DNA of 64,000 bases. Source: Endomychus coccineus (Eukaryota > Arthropoda > Insecta > Coleoptera > Endomychidae). The stretch spans positions 67,124,633-67,188,632 of the forward strand of contig OY294068.1 in assembly GCA_958510875.1 (NCBI GenBank), written 5' to 3'. Every line of letters begins with the position of its first letter. The stretch's first letter is position 1. The position numbers and the translations under genes were made by a program. Under the pieces are notes generated by a model, which searched no databases, was not told the origin of the DNA, and saw nothing but the letters and a program-made list of their open reading frames with translations. Positions 47,399 through 58,601 of the stretch are shown piece by piece.

Positions 47399-47429
47399 AT
47401 ATAATAATAATAATAATAATGATAATAAT
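47399..47429 (-). repeat. ATT-type 3' tail of LINE-1
   Basis: A trinucleotide run (ATA/TAA on the plus strand) directly after CAAATAAACATT on the minus strand, typical for the 3' end of this LINE type. Confidence 0.75.
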
Positions 47430-50400
47430 GTTTATTTGTACAATACAGGAAAATAATTACATAAATAATCGCACAAATAAACAAAAGGAAACCGCAAAGC
47501 CTAATTGGCTGTCTGCAGATATTGTATACAATAAAGAAAAGTGTTTGATATTATCTTAATATTATTTTAAAACATATCAAGAATGTTCAGCACAAATTTG
47601 CAAAATCGCAAAGCCAAGGGGCCTGTCTGCGTTGAATGTTTGCGAACTGTGTGGAACATCATTCAAGAATTGGCAACAAGTTTGGTGTAGTACATTACGG
47701 TTTTCTCAACTAACAGTAAGTGTATGCCTATCAGTACAAAATTTAACAAATCCTGGAATTGTTACGAGTACGGATTCCACTTAGAGTAAGTATGAACATC
47801 AAGTTCTATATTCATTTTCAAAACCAATGAAGACGCGATTAATAAACACAAGCAGAAAGTCAAATATGAAATTTTAAGTACTACTCTATACGTTCAGTTT
47901 ATTATCTATTATATGGTGTATTTTTCTTCTGTCTTCAATCAAAATAAATTGCTTAAGCTTTGATTTGAATAAATTATAATTAACTATACTTTTCAAGGGC
48001 TGGGGAAGGTAATTGAATACTCTAGGGGCAAGAAAGGTATAATATTTTTGACCAACAGTTTTCTTTGAAGTTGATAGAACAAATTTTTCTTTGGTTTTAT
48101 TTCTAGTCTCATGAAAATGGGAAACAAGCAAGAACCTATTCTTGTTTTTTTGACAATACAATGCTATTTTATAAAAATATATCTGACGTGGGTCAAGTAT
48201 TCTGCTTTCTTCATAGAGAGCATCACTTGAAAATTTACGGTCCTTTTTCAAAATAATTTTCAGAAAAATTTTTTGCAGTATATTGATCCTTTCCAGATTT
48301 GATGAAGTGAGTCCTCCCCATCCTAATATACCATAACTTATCCTAAAGTCAACAAGGGCAAAATAGACCATTTTCAATTGGGGCACTTTCATTACTTTAG
48401 TAAGACATTTGAATTTATATATCATTGTCCGAAGCGTATTACTGATTTGTTCAATGTGAATATTCCATCTCAAGTGGCGATCTATTGTGACACCCAAATA
48501 TTTCATTTTATCTGTCAGTTTAATTTCAATAATTTGGTTGTCGTATGGAATATTTAGTGTATCGAAGTCAGGTAATCCATTCACGTAGCTTGAAAGTGGA
48601 AGTGCCATGGTTTTTTTGAAATTGATGGTTAACAATTTGTGATTGAACCAGTCTATAAATTTAGTGAAATCATTCTCAGCTTTCCGTTTCAGATTATTCC
48701 ATGTGTCGGCGGTATAAAGCACTGCAATGTCATCAGCAAAACTGCAGATTTTTCCGCTGGTATTAATATTGAGTAAGCTATTTATGTATATTATAAATAA
48801 TAGCGGACCTAAAACGGTACCTTGTGGTACTCCACATTCCACTTTCTTAGCATTACTGATATTGTTATTGATTTTGACAATTTGTTGGCGGTTCGAGATA
48901 TAACTTTCAAAAAGTTCGTAAACCAGCCCTCTACAACCCATATTTTGCAAGGCCCCCAATAATTGTGAATGGTCTACGGTGTCAAATGCCGTAGCAAGGT
49001 CAAGAAAAATACATAATGCAGGTTTGGTGTTATCGAGGGCTTCATACATTCTAGACGTCAATGCTAAAATTGCATCCTCCGTTGATCGGTTCTTTTGAAA
49101 TCCAAATTGATTTTTCGTTCAACAATCCGAATTTCATCATAAATGCCTCCAGGCGTGATTTTATGGCTTTTTCGAAAACTTTTACAAAGCTATTAATCAA
49201 GCCTAGTGGCCTGTAGTTTGATATAATTTGTTTATTACCCGATTTATGGAGTGGTTTAATAACAGAGATTTTATGTTCGGGAGGACAAATACCTTTTTCA
49301 AAACACAGGTTGATGATAAATGACATTGGGGTGAAATTTCCCTGGCTATTTCTTCTAGAGTTTCGGATGTAATGCAGTCGACTCCAGGCGCCTTATGATT
49401 TTTTAGAGTATTTATTAAGTCAAATATTTCTTCTTCCGTGGTAGGTGTCAAGAACACCTGGGATTAATTTTTACGGATGGAGGTGGTGATAATGGGGTTT
49501 TTATGTTTTTTCCGAGATCTGGTCCAACTTTGGTACAAAAATTTGCAGATGTTTCTGCTATTTCAAAATCTGTTTAGGTGAGGGTATTGTCCTCTTTCAA
49601 CACCCTATTTATAATAGTATTTTTATTTTTGTGTCCTGTCATACAATTGATAACTTTCCATAGCTGTTTGGGATTATTTTTACTTTTTTCTATTTCAGCA
49701 CTATGATAATTTTGTTTGGTTATTTTTATTAATGTATTGAGTTTATTCCTATGAGTAATAAATCTTTGTTTCAGCTCCAAATTGTTTTTGTTCTTTTGAT
49801 ATTCTTTGAATAAGCGGTCTCTACTGATAATTGAATTCATAATTCCTTTTGTAATCCAATGTTTTTTTTTTGGTTAATTTGCTTTTTTTGAATGTTACTG
49901 TACTGTCTTTTATAGTTTCAGAGATTTTTGTTGAGAAAAATGAATTAGGAAGTACTGGGTCATTAATTTCGTACAAAGTATTCCAATTGAATTGTGTTAA
50001 GTTTCTTTTTAATTTTTTATAATTAATACGTTTAGAGATGATAGTCTGTTGATGGTTTTCAGTTCGGACATTTTCATTTGTTGTTTTTAAAGACACTATA
50101 GTGGCTTTATGGTCGGATATGTGACTATCTAAAACAAACGAAGAACATTTGCTGTCTAAATCGCCATCTTGAGCCCTTACAAATACATGGTCGATGCAGG
50201 TACTCGATTCATCTTGTGTCCTTGTACCGATATTGACAGTCGATATGAAATTGAATTCACTGAGGATATCAAGGTAATCATTAGTCAGGTTATTGTCTGA
50301 AAGGAGATTTATATTTATGTCGCCTATTATTGCGAAGTAATGTTCCTTGTACTGTTGTTGACCCAGATAGTTTTGGAGTTCCAAAAAGAATTCATTTTCG

Positions 50401-51024
50401 TTGGTGGATGGAGGTCTGTAAACACAGGCAATTTTTATAAATTCACCCATATCGATCAAAACTTCAATTAATTTGCACGGGCCTAACTGAACGATGTTTG
50501 TTATATATTTTTTTGTGTTCCTTATATAAACTATAACATAAAAAATTCTCGGGAATTAGGTCACATTAACACTTAGCACAAGCGTCCATATCGCACAATT
50601 TTCAATCAAAAAGCTCACGCCGTCGAAACGAACAGAACCACGAATAATCGAAAATTGTATCGTTAATATTAAAGTATAGATTTTTTTGTAACAAGAAACC
50701 ACTGTTAAGTAATATTCTCATAATGTACAAACGCATATTGCTATGGTCTCAAAGCAACTGGAGTTCGAAGCTATTTGTTTGTAATAACTCGACCCAGATG
50801 TAGATTTATGACGTACTTGAAAAGGTTTTAGACCTGCATTGGAATTTAGTTTACTTTAAGCGTTCTTCCTAAAATATACTTTTAACATTATAAAGACGTA
50901 TGTAGGAATTTGCAAGAGTTTTAATTAATCAAGTTAGTATAAATCTGACTCAACCCCTGAATATCATTCCTATGATTTACAGAATTTGAATCCTTTTTTA
51001 TGTGAATCATCTCCAGGATAGATC

Positions 51025-51813
51025 TTAATTGGTTTCTTTAGTTAAAATATTAACATTTTTGTAATCAAATTGATGGTTATAATCAAAACAGTGCTTAGCA
51101 AGGGCGGTGAAATTTTCTAAGTTATCATTTCTTGTGCTATACTTAAGGCCGTACATTCTTTTTTGTAAATATTGTTTAGAGATTCCAGTATAAGTTCCAT
51201 CACAATCTAAACAGTTCAATTTATATACTGTGTGGGTTTGTTTATCTTTAGGTATTACAGGTTTTAGATTTGAGAAATATTTCCCAACACAGTTAGTAGG
51301 TTTATGCGCAACATTTATATCGTACTTTTTCAAACATTTCTTAATTTTTTCTGAGGTCTCCGGAATGTATGGTAAAGTTATATAATTGTCTGTATTACCT
51401 GTTATGTTATTTTTATAAGAAGAACCATTATAGATTTTGTTTATTCTCTCTTTAATGATAGGATTGTAGAAAGTTTTTGGGTAGCTATTCATTTCCAATG
51501 CATTACGAACAATTTTTAAATTTTTGGGACGGTCCTCTGCGTGGGATAATTTTACCGCGCGGTCTGTGAGGCTGTTTATGACACTTTTTTTATAACAAGC
51601 TGGTGCAACGGGATTGAAATGAAGATAACGTTGAGACCAGACTTCTTTAGTAAACCAAGAAGATTTTATTTTTCCATCGGCATCATGCCTAATGGTCATA
51701 TCTAGAAAATTAATGTTATTGTTTATTTCTATTTCACAAGTGAATTGAAGTTTACAATGGAAATGGTTAAATTTATTAATCACATATTGAATTTTATCGT
51801 TGGGAACACACAT
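51025..51813 (-). pseudogene. Penelope-like RT thumb plus GIY-YIG domain, element C
   Basis: The 262-codon frame carries NNINFLDMTIRHDADGKI (the thumb motif after the RT palm), SWFTKEVWSQRYLHF, and a C-terminal endonuclease region with KLNCLDCDGTYTGIS: CX2C followed by a GIY-YIG-like start. The RT palm with YxDD is absent because the copy is 5' truncated. Compared with element D, a 7-nt deletion near 51030 creates an early stop. Confidence 0.85.
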
Positions 51814-52236
51814 AAGGCAATCATCTACATACCGTTTAAAGAATACAGGCTGAAAATCTAAATCTGTTTCCTACATACGTCTTTATAATGTTAAAAGTAT
51901 ATTTTAGGAAGAACGCTTAAAGTAAACTAAATTCCAATGCAGGTCTAAAACCTTTTCAAGTACGTCATAAATCTACATCTGGGTCGAGTTATTACAAAGA
52001 AATAGCTTCGAACTCCAGTTGCTTTGAGACCATAGCAATATGCGTTTGTACATTATGAGAAAATTACTTAACAGTGGTTTCTTGTTACAAAAAAATCTAT
52101 ACTTTAATATTAACGATACAATTTTCGATTATTCGTGGTTCTGTTCGTTTCGACGGCGTGAGCTTTTTGATTGAAAATTGTGCGATGTGGACGCTTGTGC
52201 TAATTAGTTTTAGTTAACCCCTTTTTAACAAAATAA

Positions 52237-52278
52237 GTCTTCTGATGATGGTCGTGAGACCGAAACGTACGTAAAGAC
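52237..52278 (+). ncRNA. Hammerhead ribozyme, consensus core, element C right arm
   Basis: Stem I GUCUU pairs with AAGAC; core CUGAUGA; one extra U; stem II GGUC/GACC closed by GUGA; GAA core; stem III ACG/CGU with a UA loop; A at the cleavage position (52273). All required core bases are present. It is antisense to the PLE gene. Confidence 0.8.
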
Positions 52279-52771
52279 GAACATTTATAACAGAGTGTTA
52301 ATGTGACCTAATTCTCGAGAATTTTTTATATAATTCATACTGGGTCAAGAATCTTATTATATTATAAACTATAACGCCATCATTTTGGTTTATAGTTCCC
52401 TGATTATAGACTGACTCGTATCCATCTAAATAGAAAAAATGTTTGTTCTGAATTTTCCACGTTTCTGTTAAAATAATACAGTCGAATGGTTCTGTGAATT
52501 GATTTAACTTCTAAGTTTTTGGATATGCTTCGTACATTTTGTTGACAGACTTTCAAGTAATCATTTCCAAACCTCAACGGGTTGAAATTATTTGCACTAT
52601 CCAAAAATTTTGTTGCGAATTCTTTATGACTGTAATCTCTAATGAACTGATCCATTCCTCGTTTGGAAAAAAGACAATGGTGGATTGAATTATTATACTC
52701 AAATATAAATTACTAGGTCATGAATGAAAAGGTTTTGGTACAAGTTTGAGATAGTTACGAGATCACTGCAA

Positions 52772-53527
52772 TTATTTCTGAGTCTTCTTTTCTTGTAATC
52801 GGGCACTGTAAGGTCTTTGCTGGTTGCTTGTAATAGAAGGTTTTGTTATTTTCTGTTGTTGTCTGGATTCTGGGTGTGTTTCGGGAGTTGGAGTCGATGG
52901 AGCACTAATTGATTTCGGTTCTTCTACAATTTGGTTTTCAAGTGCTAGTAAATCTGGCACTCGGTATACTTCTGTATTTACATGTAGTTTGTTGTTTTTT
53001 ATGTAGCAAGTATTGTTTTCTTCTTGCCTAGCCTTCAGAAGATACTTTCGGAGTAACTTACTTTCCTCTCTCTGTTTCGTTGTTTGATCGTGCACAATGC
53101 TAATATTTGTGCCTTTCAGGTGTTGCCTTTTTTGTAGTACTTCTTGTTTTATTAGGAATGTTTTGAATTCGACTTTCAGGGGGCTGGTATTGTTGTGTCC
53201 GAGAAAATAAAAATCGTTGATATCTCCTTGGTTGAGAGAAGTGGAGAATGATGAATTTATCTTTTGGCATATAATATCACAAGACGGAGTTCCGCTCTTT
53301 TTGGACAGCCCAAAAATAATCACGTTATTTTTCTTCCCCAATTTCTTCAATTCTTCAATTTCTCCTTTCAGGTCTTGATTTTCTTTTTCAAGATATGACA
53401 CTCTATTTTTCAGTTCTTCTAAATTCAGTAATAGTCTAGCCTCACTGGCTTCGATTGAACTCTTGATTTCACTCCTGTTTTTGATAATTTCATCCATAAG
53501 TTGCTTAAGTGTGATATCAGACATCAT
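52772..53527 (-). CDS. LINE-1 ORF1 protein
   Basis: The 251-residue open frame starts with MM at 53527. Residues about 20-65 form a likely coiled coil (LEELKNRVSYLEKENQDLKG), followed by NNVIIFGL and an RRM-like region with DINDFYFLGH, a conserved LKGTNISIVHDQTTKQREE segment, and a proline/glutamine-rich basic tail ending in KKTQK. This is the layout of LINE ORF1 RNA-binding proteins, which coat the RNA as multimers. It stops 116 bp before the ORF2 frame. No break is visible, unlike ORF2. Confidence 0.8.
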   Translation of the reverse strand: MMSDITLKQLMDEIIKNRSEIKSSIEASEARLLLNLEELKNRVSYLEKENQDLKGEIEELKKLGKKNNVIIFGLSKKSGTPSCDIICQKINSSFSTSLNQGDINDFYFLGHNNTSPLKVEFKTFLIKQEVLQKRQHLKGTNISIVHDQTTKQREESKLLRKYLLKARQEENNTCYIKNNKLHVNTEVYRVPDLLALENQIVEEPKSISAPSTPTPETHPESRQQQKITKPSITSNQQRPYSARLQEKKTQK

Positions 53528-53689
53528 ATCGAAACGAATTTCAAACGTGTGTGACCTCCTTTATAGCTGGTATTTCTTATATTGATAAGAGAGTTTGGCT
53601 GTACTTTTTTATACTAGCAGTTTAATGAATGAATTCCTACGAATTGTGGATTTGATACGTGAACCTTTGAAATAGATCAATGATTTTCT

Positions 53690-54600
53690 GCTAAATATTC
53701 AAGACTGGATTTTCCTTGATGATTGTATAAAAATAAAATCTTTGTAGATGGTACGTACCACTTTGATTTGCAATAACGTTGGAGTGATTAACTACGAGCC
53801 TGTTTACACTAAAGCCACACACACATATAGTTAAATACTTCACTCTTGAATCGTTTTTTAGATTTAAAATCAATTCATGTAGACCTTTGGGTAGACAGTT
53901 AATAAAACGAATGCTTGCATAATAAGGACTTGTTTTAGTTGAAGTTAATCTATGACAAGGATAATTATAGCTATTTTTTTTCCTCGTGCTACTATCATGA
54001 TCTATCAGTTCCTGTGAAAATATGTGCATATCTTTTTGCAAAAAAAGTAGAGATTCAAAGATATACAGGCCTGGTGTTGTTAAAAGCTGGTTACTAGTAA
54101 ATTTACCTTCACATGACTGATTGAATTTCATCCTCAACTATTATTGCAGCTCGTTTTTGCAGCTTGAAGATATCTACTAGCCTTGAAGAGCATCCCGAGA
54201 TCACAATAGCGTATGTAAGGCAGGAATAAAAATTGGTAAAACAAATATTCCTTAGGAAACTATGGATAAAATCTCAATGCATAGCATACTTCATTCTGTT
54301 TTTTCGTTTTAAGTTGATATGTTCGTACCATTTTAGATGTTCCCCAATTGTGACGCCTACGAATTTTGCACTATTGGAAATAGAAAGGTATATTTCTCCA
54401 TAATCGCGGAAATCTGGAGCCTGACACTTTGATCTGTCTGTTCTAAACAGTAAGCAATTTGTTTTCGACTCATTAAGAAGTAACTGATTTATATAAAACC
54501 AGTCCTTGAGCTGCTTCCATAAGGGCGTGCCTGTCTGTTTGATATCATCCAGGGATGAACCTTTTACAAGCATATTTGTGTTGTATTCGAAGAGCTTATG
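53690..54600 (-). pseudogene. LINE-2 ORF2 C-terminal part
   Basis: Minus-strand frames at 54573-54274 (WKQLKDWFYINQLLLNESKT, then SAKFVGVTIGEHLKW) and 54137-53691 (FINCLPKGLHELI) give the thumb and C-terminal region of a CR1/Jockey-type LINE, distinct in sequence from LINE-1. A frame break separates them. It continues, across the foldback, into the fragment at 57893-58600. Confidence 0.65.
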
Positions 54601-55447
54601 GTGAAATTAATAATAAAATATTAATTCGAACAAGGTCGTTGAGAAATGTATGTCGGCGTTGCGTTGAAGTAAATGGATCATTTTGAGCATTTATTATGAA
54701 TTATTATTATTATTATTTAAATATTTTCTTACCTTTTATATAGGGTGAGTCAGTTTTTTGTAGACAAACTGCAACAGGAGATAGAACAAGTATTTTTAAG
54801 AAGAAAAGTTCCTATAAACATATGTTGTAGAAGGCTTCGTTTTCGAAATACAGGGTGTTGAAATTGAAAAAAAAATTTCGTTTCTTGCGAATATCTCCGG
54901 AACCGTTTATCGTACAAAAAACAGCTTTCGTAAGCATTTTATACTCGTAGTAAGCTATGTTCTGTGCGATAAAAAAATTTTTTTTACTCTTAATTGGTGA
55001 AAATTTTGAAGGGGTAGTGGGTGTTTTTCTCCCCAACTTCTACGCCACTGAAAAAAGGACGCTTTTGAGACAACCGTTTGTACCGCCAATATTTTCTACA
55101 CAAAAAAGATACTCTTGGTTATAAGCTCTAAAGTTAACCGTTCTCGAGAAAAATCAACTTTTATGTTGAAAAACATGGTCAATTCTTACTAATTAAACAA
55201 AATGTATTCAAACGTTAGAAGGGTGTTGAAATTGAAAAAAAAATTTCGTTTCTTGCGAATATCTCCGGAACCGTTCATCGTACAAAAGATAACTTTCGTG
55301 AGCATATTCTACTCGTAGTAAGCTATGTTCTGTGCGATAAAAAAAATTTTTTTACTCTTAATTGGTAATAAGATTCTTGACCCAGTATGAATTATATATA
55401 AAAATTCTCGGGAAATAGGTCACAATAACACTTTGTTTTAACTATTC

Positions 55448-55489
55448 GTCTTTACGTACGTTTCGGTCTCACGACCATCATCAGAAGAC
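55448..55489 (-). ncRNA. Hammerhead ribozyme, consensus core, element D left arm
   Basis: Same structure as the motif at 52237-52278: 5-bp stem I, CUGAUGA, 4-bp stem II with GUGA loop, GAA, 3-bp stem III with UA loop, A at the cleavage position. It lies 3' of, and on the same strand as, the PLE gene. Confidence 0.8.
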
Positions 55490-55894
55490 TCACTATGTCT
55501 AAAAAGGGGGTTTATTAAAACTAATTATAGCACAAGCGTCCAAATCGCACAATTAAACTTCAATTAAAAGAGCCCACGCCGTCGAAACGAACAGAACCAC
55601 GAATAATCGAAATTGTATCGTCAGAATTAATGTATAAAAATTATTTTTTTGTAGTAAGAATCCGCTATTCAGTAATATTATTAAAATATATGAGTGCATA
55701 TTGATTGGTATTCTCACAACAAATGAGAAGAACGAAGTTATTTGTCAAGTATCTACTTTCGAAACCAGATGTGTAGGATTTATGACAAGGCCCTTAAGAA
55801 CGGTGTCAGACCTGTACTGGGAAATAACTATTACGAATTCTTCCTAAAAACATTTTCTACACTTATAAAGACGTATGTAATAATTGGCAAGAGA

Positions 55895-56680
55895 TTATTT
55901 AATCAAATTAGTATAAATATGACTTAGATTTTGTGTGTCTACCCTATGATTTACAGATTTGGGGTCCCGTTTTATGTGAATCATCTCCAGGATAGATCTT
56001 TTATAATAATTGGTTTCCTTAGTTAAGATATTAACATTTTTGTAATCAAATTGATGGTTATAATCAAAGCAATGCTTAGCAAGGGCGGTGGAATTTTCTA
56101 AGTTGTTATTTCTTGTGCTATATTTATGGCCGTACATTCTTTTTTGTAAATATTGTTTAGAGATTCCAGTATAGGTTCCATCACAATCCAAACAATTCAA
56201 TTTATACACTGTGTGGGTTTGTTTATCTTTGGGTATTAACGGTTTTAGATTTGAGAAATATTTCCCAACACAGTTAGTAGGTTTATGCGCAACATTTATA
56301 TCATACTTTTTCAAACATTTTTTGATTTTCTCTGAGGTCTCCGGAATGTAAGGTAGAGTTATAAAATTGTCTGTATTACCTTTTATGTTATTTTTATTAG
56401 ACGAACCATTATAGATTTTGTTTATTCTTTCTTTAATGATAGGATTGAAAAAAGTTTTTGGGTAGCCATTCAATACTAGTGTAGTACGAACAATTTTTAA
56501 ATTTTTGGGGCGGTCATCTGCGTGGGACAATTTTATCGCGCGATCTGTAAGGCTGTTTATGACACTTTTTTTATAACAAGCTGGTGCAACGGAATTGAAG
56601 TGAAGATAACGTTGAGACCATACTTCTTTAGTAAACCAAGAGGTTTTTATTTTTCCATCAGCATCATGCCTAATGTTCAT
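55895..56680 (-). pseudogene. Penelope-like RT thumb plus GIY-YIG domain, element D
   Basis: The 261-codon frame begins inside the thumb (NIRHDADGKIKTSWFTKE) and runs through CX2C plus TYTGISKQYLQKRMYGHK to a C-terminal ITNL-like end past the point where element C stops, including a KRSILEMIHIKRD segment. The frame is open, but the copy lacks the reverse transcriptase palm and N-terminus, so it cannot mobilise itself. Confidence 0.85.
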
Positions 56681-56734
56681 ATCTAGGAAATTTATGTTAT
56701 TGTTTAATTCTATTTCACTTTTTAGACATAGTGA

Positions 56735-56776
56735 GTCTTCTGATGATGGTCGTGAGACCGAAACGTACGTAAAGAC
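56735..56776 (+). ncRNA. Hammerhead ribozyme, consensus core, element D right arm
   Basis: An inverted copy of the motif at 55448-55489 with every core base conserved. It would be made by transcription in the opposite direction to the gene. Confidence 0.8.
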
Positions 56777-57892
56777 GAATAGTTAAAACAAAGTGTTATT
56801 GTGACCTATTTCCCGAGAATTTTTATATATAACTCTTAATTGGTGAAGATTTTGAAGGGGTAGTGGGTGTTTTTCTCCCCAACTTCTACGCCACTGGAAA
56901 AAGTACACTTTTGAGACAACCGTTTGTACCGCCAATATTTTCTACACAAAAAAGATACTCTTGGTTATAAGCTCTAAAGTTGACCGTTTTCGAGAAAAAT
57001 CAACTTTTATGTTGAAAAACATGGTCAATTCTTACTAATTAAACAAAATGTATTCAAACGTTAGAAGGGTGTTGAAATTGAAAAAAAATTTCGTTTCTTG
57101 CGAATATCTCCGGAACCGTTCATCGTACAAAAGATAACTTTCGTGAGCATATTCTACTCGTAGTAAGCTATGTTCTGTGCGATAAAAAATTTTTTTTTAC
57201 TCTTAATTGGTGAAGATTTTGAAGGGGTAGTGGGTGTTTTTCTCCCCAACTTTTACGCCACTGGAAAAAGTACACTTTTGAGACAACCGTTTGTACCGCC
57301 AATATTTTCTACACAAAAAAGATACTCTTGGTTATAAGCTCTAAAGTTGACCGTTTTCGAGAAAAATCAACTTTTATGTTGAAAAACATGGTCAATTCTT
57401 ACTAATTAAACAAAATGTATTCAAACGTTAGAACAAGTAACAAAATCAAAGGATTGACCATGTTTTTCAACATAAAAGTGGATTTTCCCGAAAACGGTCA
57501 CATTTAAAGCTTATGACAAGGTCAACCTTTTTTGTGTAGAAAACATTGGCGGTTCAAATGGTCTTCTCAAAACCGTACTTTTTTCAGTGGCGTAGAAGTT
57601 GGGGAGAAAAACACCAACTACCCTTTCAAAATCTTCACCAATTATGACTAAAAAAAAATGTATCGCACAGAACAGAGCTTACTATGAGTAGAAAATGCTC
57701 ACAAAAGCTGTTTTCTGTACGATAAACGGTTCCAGAGATATTCGCAAAAAACGAAATTTTTTTTCAATTTCAACACCCTTTATCTCGAAAACGAAGCCTT
57801 CTACGACGTATGTTTATGGGAACAATTCTCCTTAGAAACACCTGTTCTATCTCCGGTTGAAGTTTGTCTACAAAAAAACGACTCACCCTGTA

Positions 57893-58600
57893 CAGCCTTT
57901 CAAAAGAAATTTCATAAGATAACCCTGATTAGAAAAATCAAAATTGCTCGAAAAGGAAGCCTCTAAGTGAAATTTATCCAGAATACTTTTTTATGGAAAT
58001 AAATCAAAATTTTTAAATTTGTATACAATAATAATTTCCGACCATTGGCGTAGAAGTTTAAATGGGTTAAATGCATACAACACCACATAACTACGCTACT
58101 GTACTTGTTCGAGGCTATATTTTCTGGAAAACTATAAATAGATTGGACGATAATTTTCGAGCAGCTCAGAGTTTCATTTCCTATGAAGAGGATTATTAAT
58201 TGCCAATTTTAGTGATTCGGGAAAAATACCAGAACGACGAGAGTCGTTGTATATATGTTGAAGAGGGTTAACTAGTAATGTGGTTCACATTTTGAATATC
58301 TTTGAGTCGAGTTATTAGGGTCAAAGTTTTTCACTATCTGACAGATTGCATCAGTTGTACAGTCGAATAGATATAATGAATTTACCCCATTTGATCGTTA
58401 AAGATTCGTTTAGTACGTGATCTTTACATATTGTAAGGCTGAACTGTATTTGATTTTATATCCACTGAATGCTTTTTTATAATGCAAAGATATATCATAG
58501 AGTAATCGTAAATTATTCTTCATGGCCTTCAGTTGTGGAATTTCTATTGAACGGATTTTGTATTATATTTGTATCAGAAGGTAGTTAGGTAAGTTTTCAT
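57893..58600 (-). pseudogene. LINE-2 reverse transcriptase N-terminal part
   Basis: The minus strand at about 58180-58270 gives NPLQHIYNDSRRSGIFPESL followed by KLAINNP, the fingers region of a CR1/Jockey-type reverse transcriptase; weaker traces run up to 58600. The palm lies at or near the foldback junction and is not recognisable. The 5' end at about 58600 meets the resumed gag frame, so this LINE is 5'-truncated. Confidence 0.6.
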
Positions 58601-58601
58601 A

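Larger units (their letters stand above)
50538..52362 (-). mobile_element. Family-1 Penelope-like element C, inserted in the LINE-1 endonuclease
   Basis: The 1,825-bp element is flanked by a 13-bp duplication (TATAAACTATAAC at 50525-50537 and 52363-52375). Arms of about 350-390 bp (50538-50910 and about 51870-52362) are inverted copies, and a partial PLE gene (51025-51813, minus strand) lies between them. The right arm has a consensus hammerhead; the left arm lacks the about 120-bp segment that holds it. Removing the element and one duplication restores the LINE reading frame across the site. Confidence 0.88.
47886..52655 (-). pseudogene. LINE-1 ORF2: AP endonuclease and reverse transcriptase
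   Basis: The endonuclease starts near 52550 (LKVCQQNVRSISKN), with a frameshift soon after, then NQNDGVIVYIRN across the PLE insertion site and, at 50459-49821, CVYRPPSTNENEF, AIIGDINI and the terminal SDHKATIV motif. The reverse transcriptase runs from about 49840 to 47886: KAPGVDCI, NYRPLGLI (frameshift between them near 49330), FLDLATAFDTVDH, GVPQGTVLGPLLF, and the catalytic box FADDIAVLY. The last 391 codons (49061-47886) are uninterrupted to the stop. It would nick target DNA and copy the LINE RNA. At least three frameshifts plus the PLE insertion disable it. Confidence 0.85.
47399..53560 (-). mobile_element. LINE-1: near full-length CR1/Jockey-type retrotransposon, interrupted by a PLE
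   Basis: On the minus strand the order is 5' region, ORF1 (53527-52772), ORF2 endonuclease and RT (52655-47886), 3' UTR and an ATT-type tail (47399-47429). The PLE at 50538-52362 splits ORF2. Without that insertion the element would be about 4.3 kb, near full length. ORF1 is open; ORF2 carries several frameshifts. The exact 5' end and target duplication are not visible. LINE-1 appears to have landed in the 3' part of LINE-2. Confidence 0.75.
55367..56831 (-). mobile_element. Family-1 Penelope-like element D, inserted in the foldback
   Basis: The 1,465-bp element is flanked by a 13-bp duplication, ACTCTTAATTGGT (55354-55366 and 56832-56844). Inverted terminal arms (about 55375-55510 and 56715-56831) surround a partial PLE gene on the minus strand (56680-55895). 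Both arms keep a consensus-core hammerhead, on opposite strands. It is closely related to element C, with many shared residues. Confidence 0.88.
54739..57892. mobile_element. Large foldback element with a tandemly expanded left arm
   Basis: The ends read TATAGGGTGAGTC and, inverted, GACTCACCCTGTA. The right arm (57434-57892) has one copy of the internal unit. The left arm has three tandem copies: 54853-55220 (368 bp), 55221-57066 (368 bp once PLE D and one 13-bp duplication are removed), and 57067-57433 (367 bp). No transposase. It shares sequence with the foldback at 45069-46009. It sits inside LINE-2. Confidence 0.8.
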
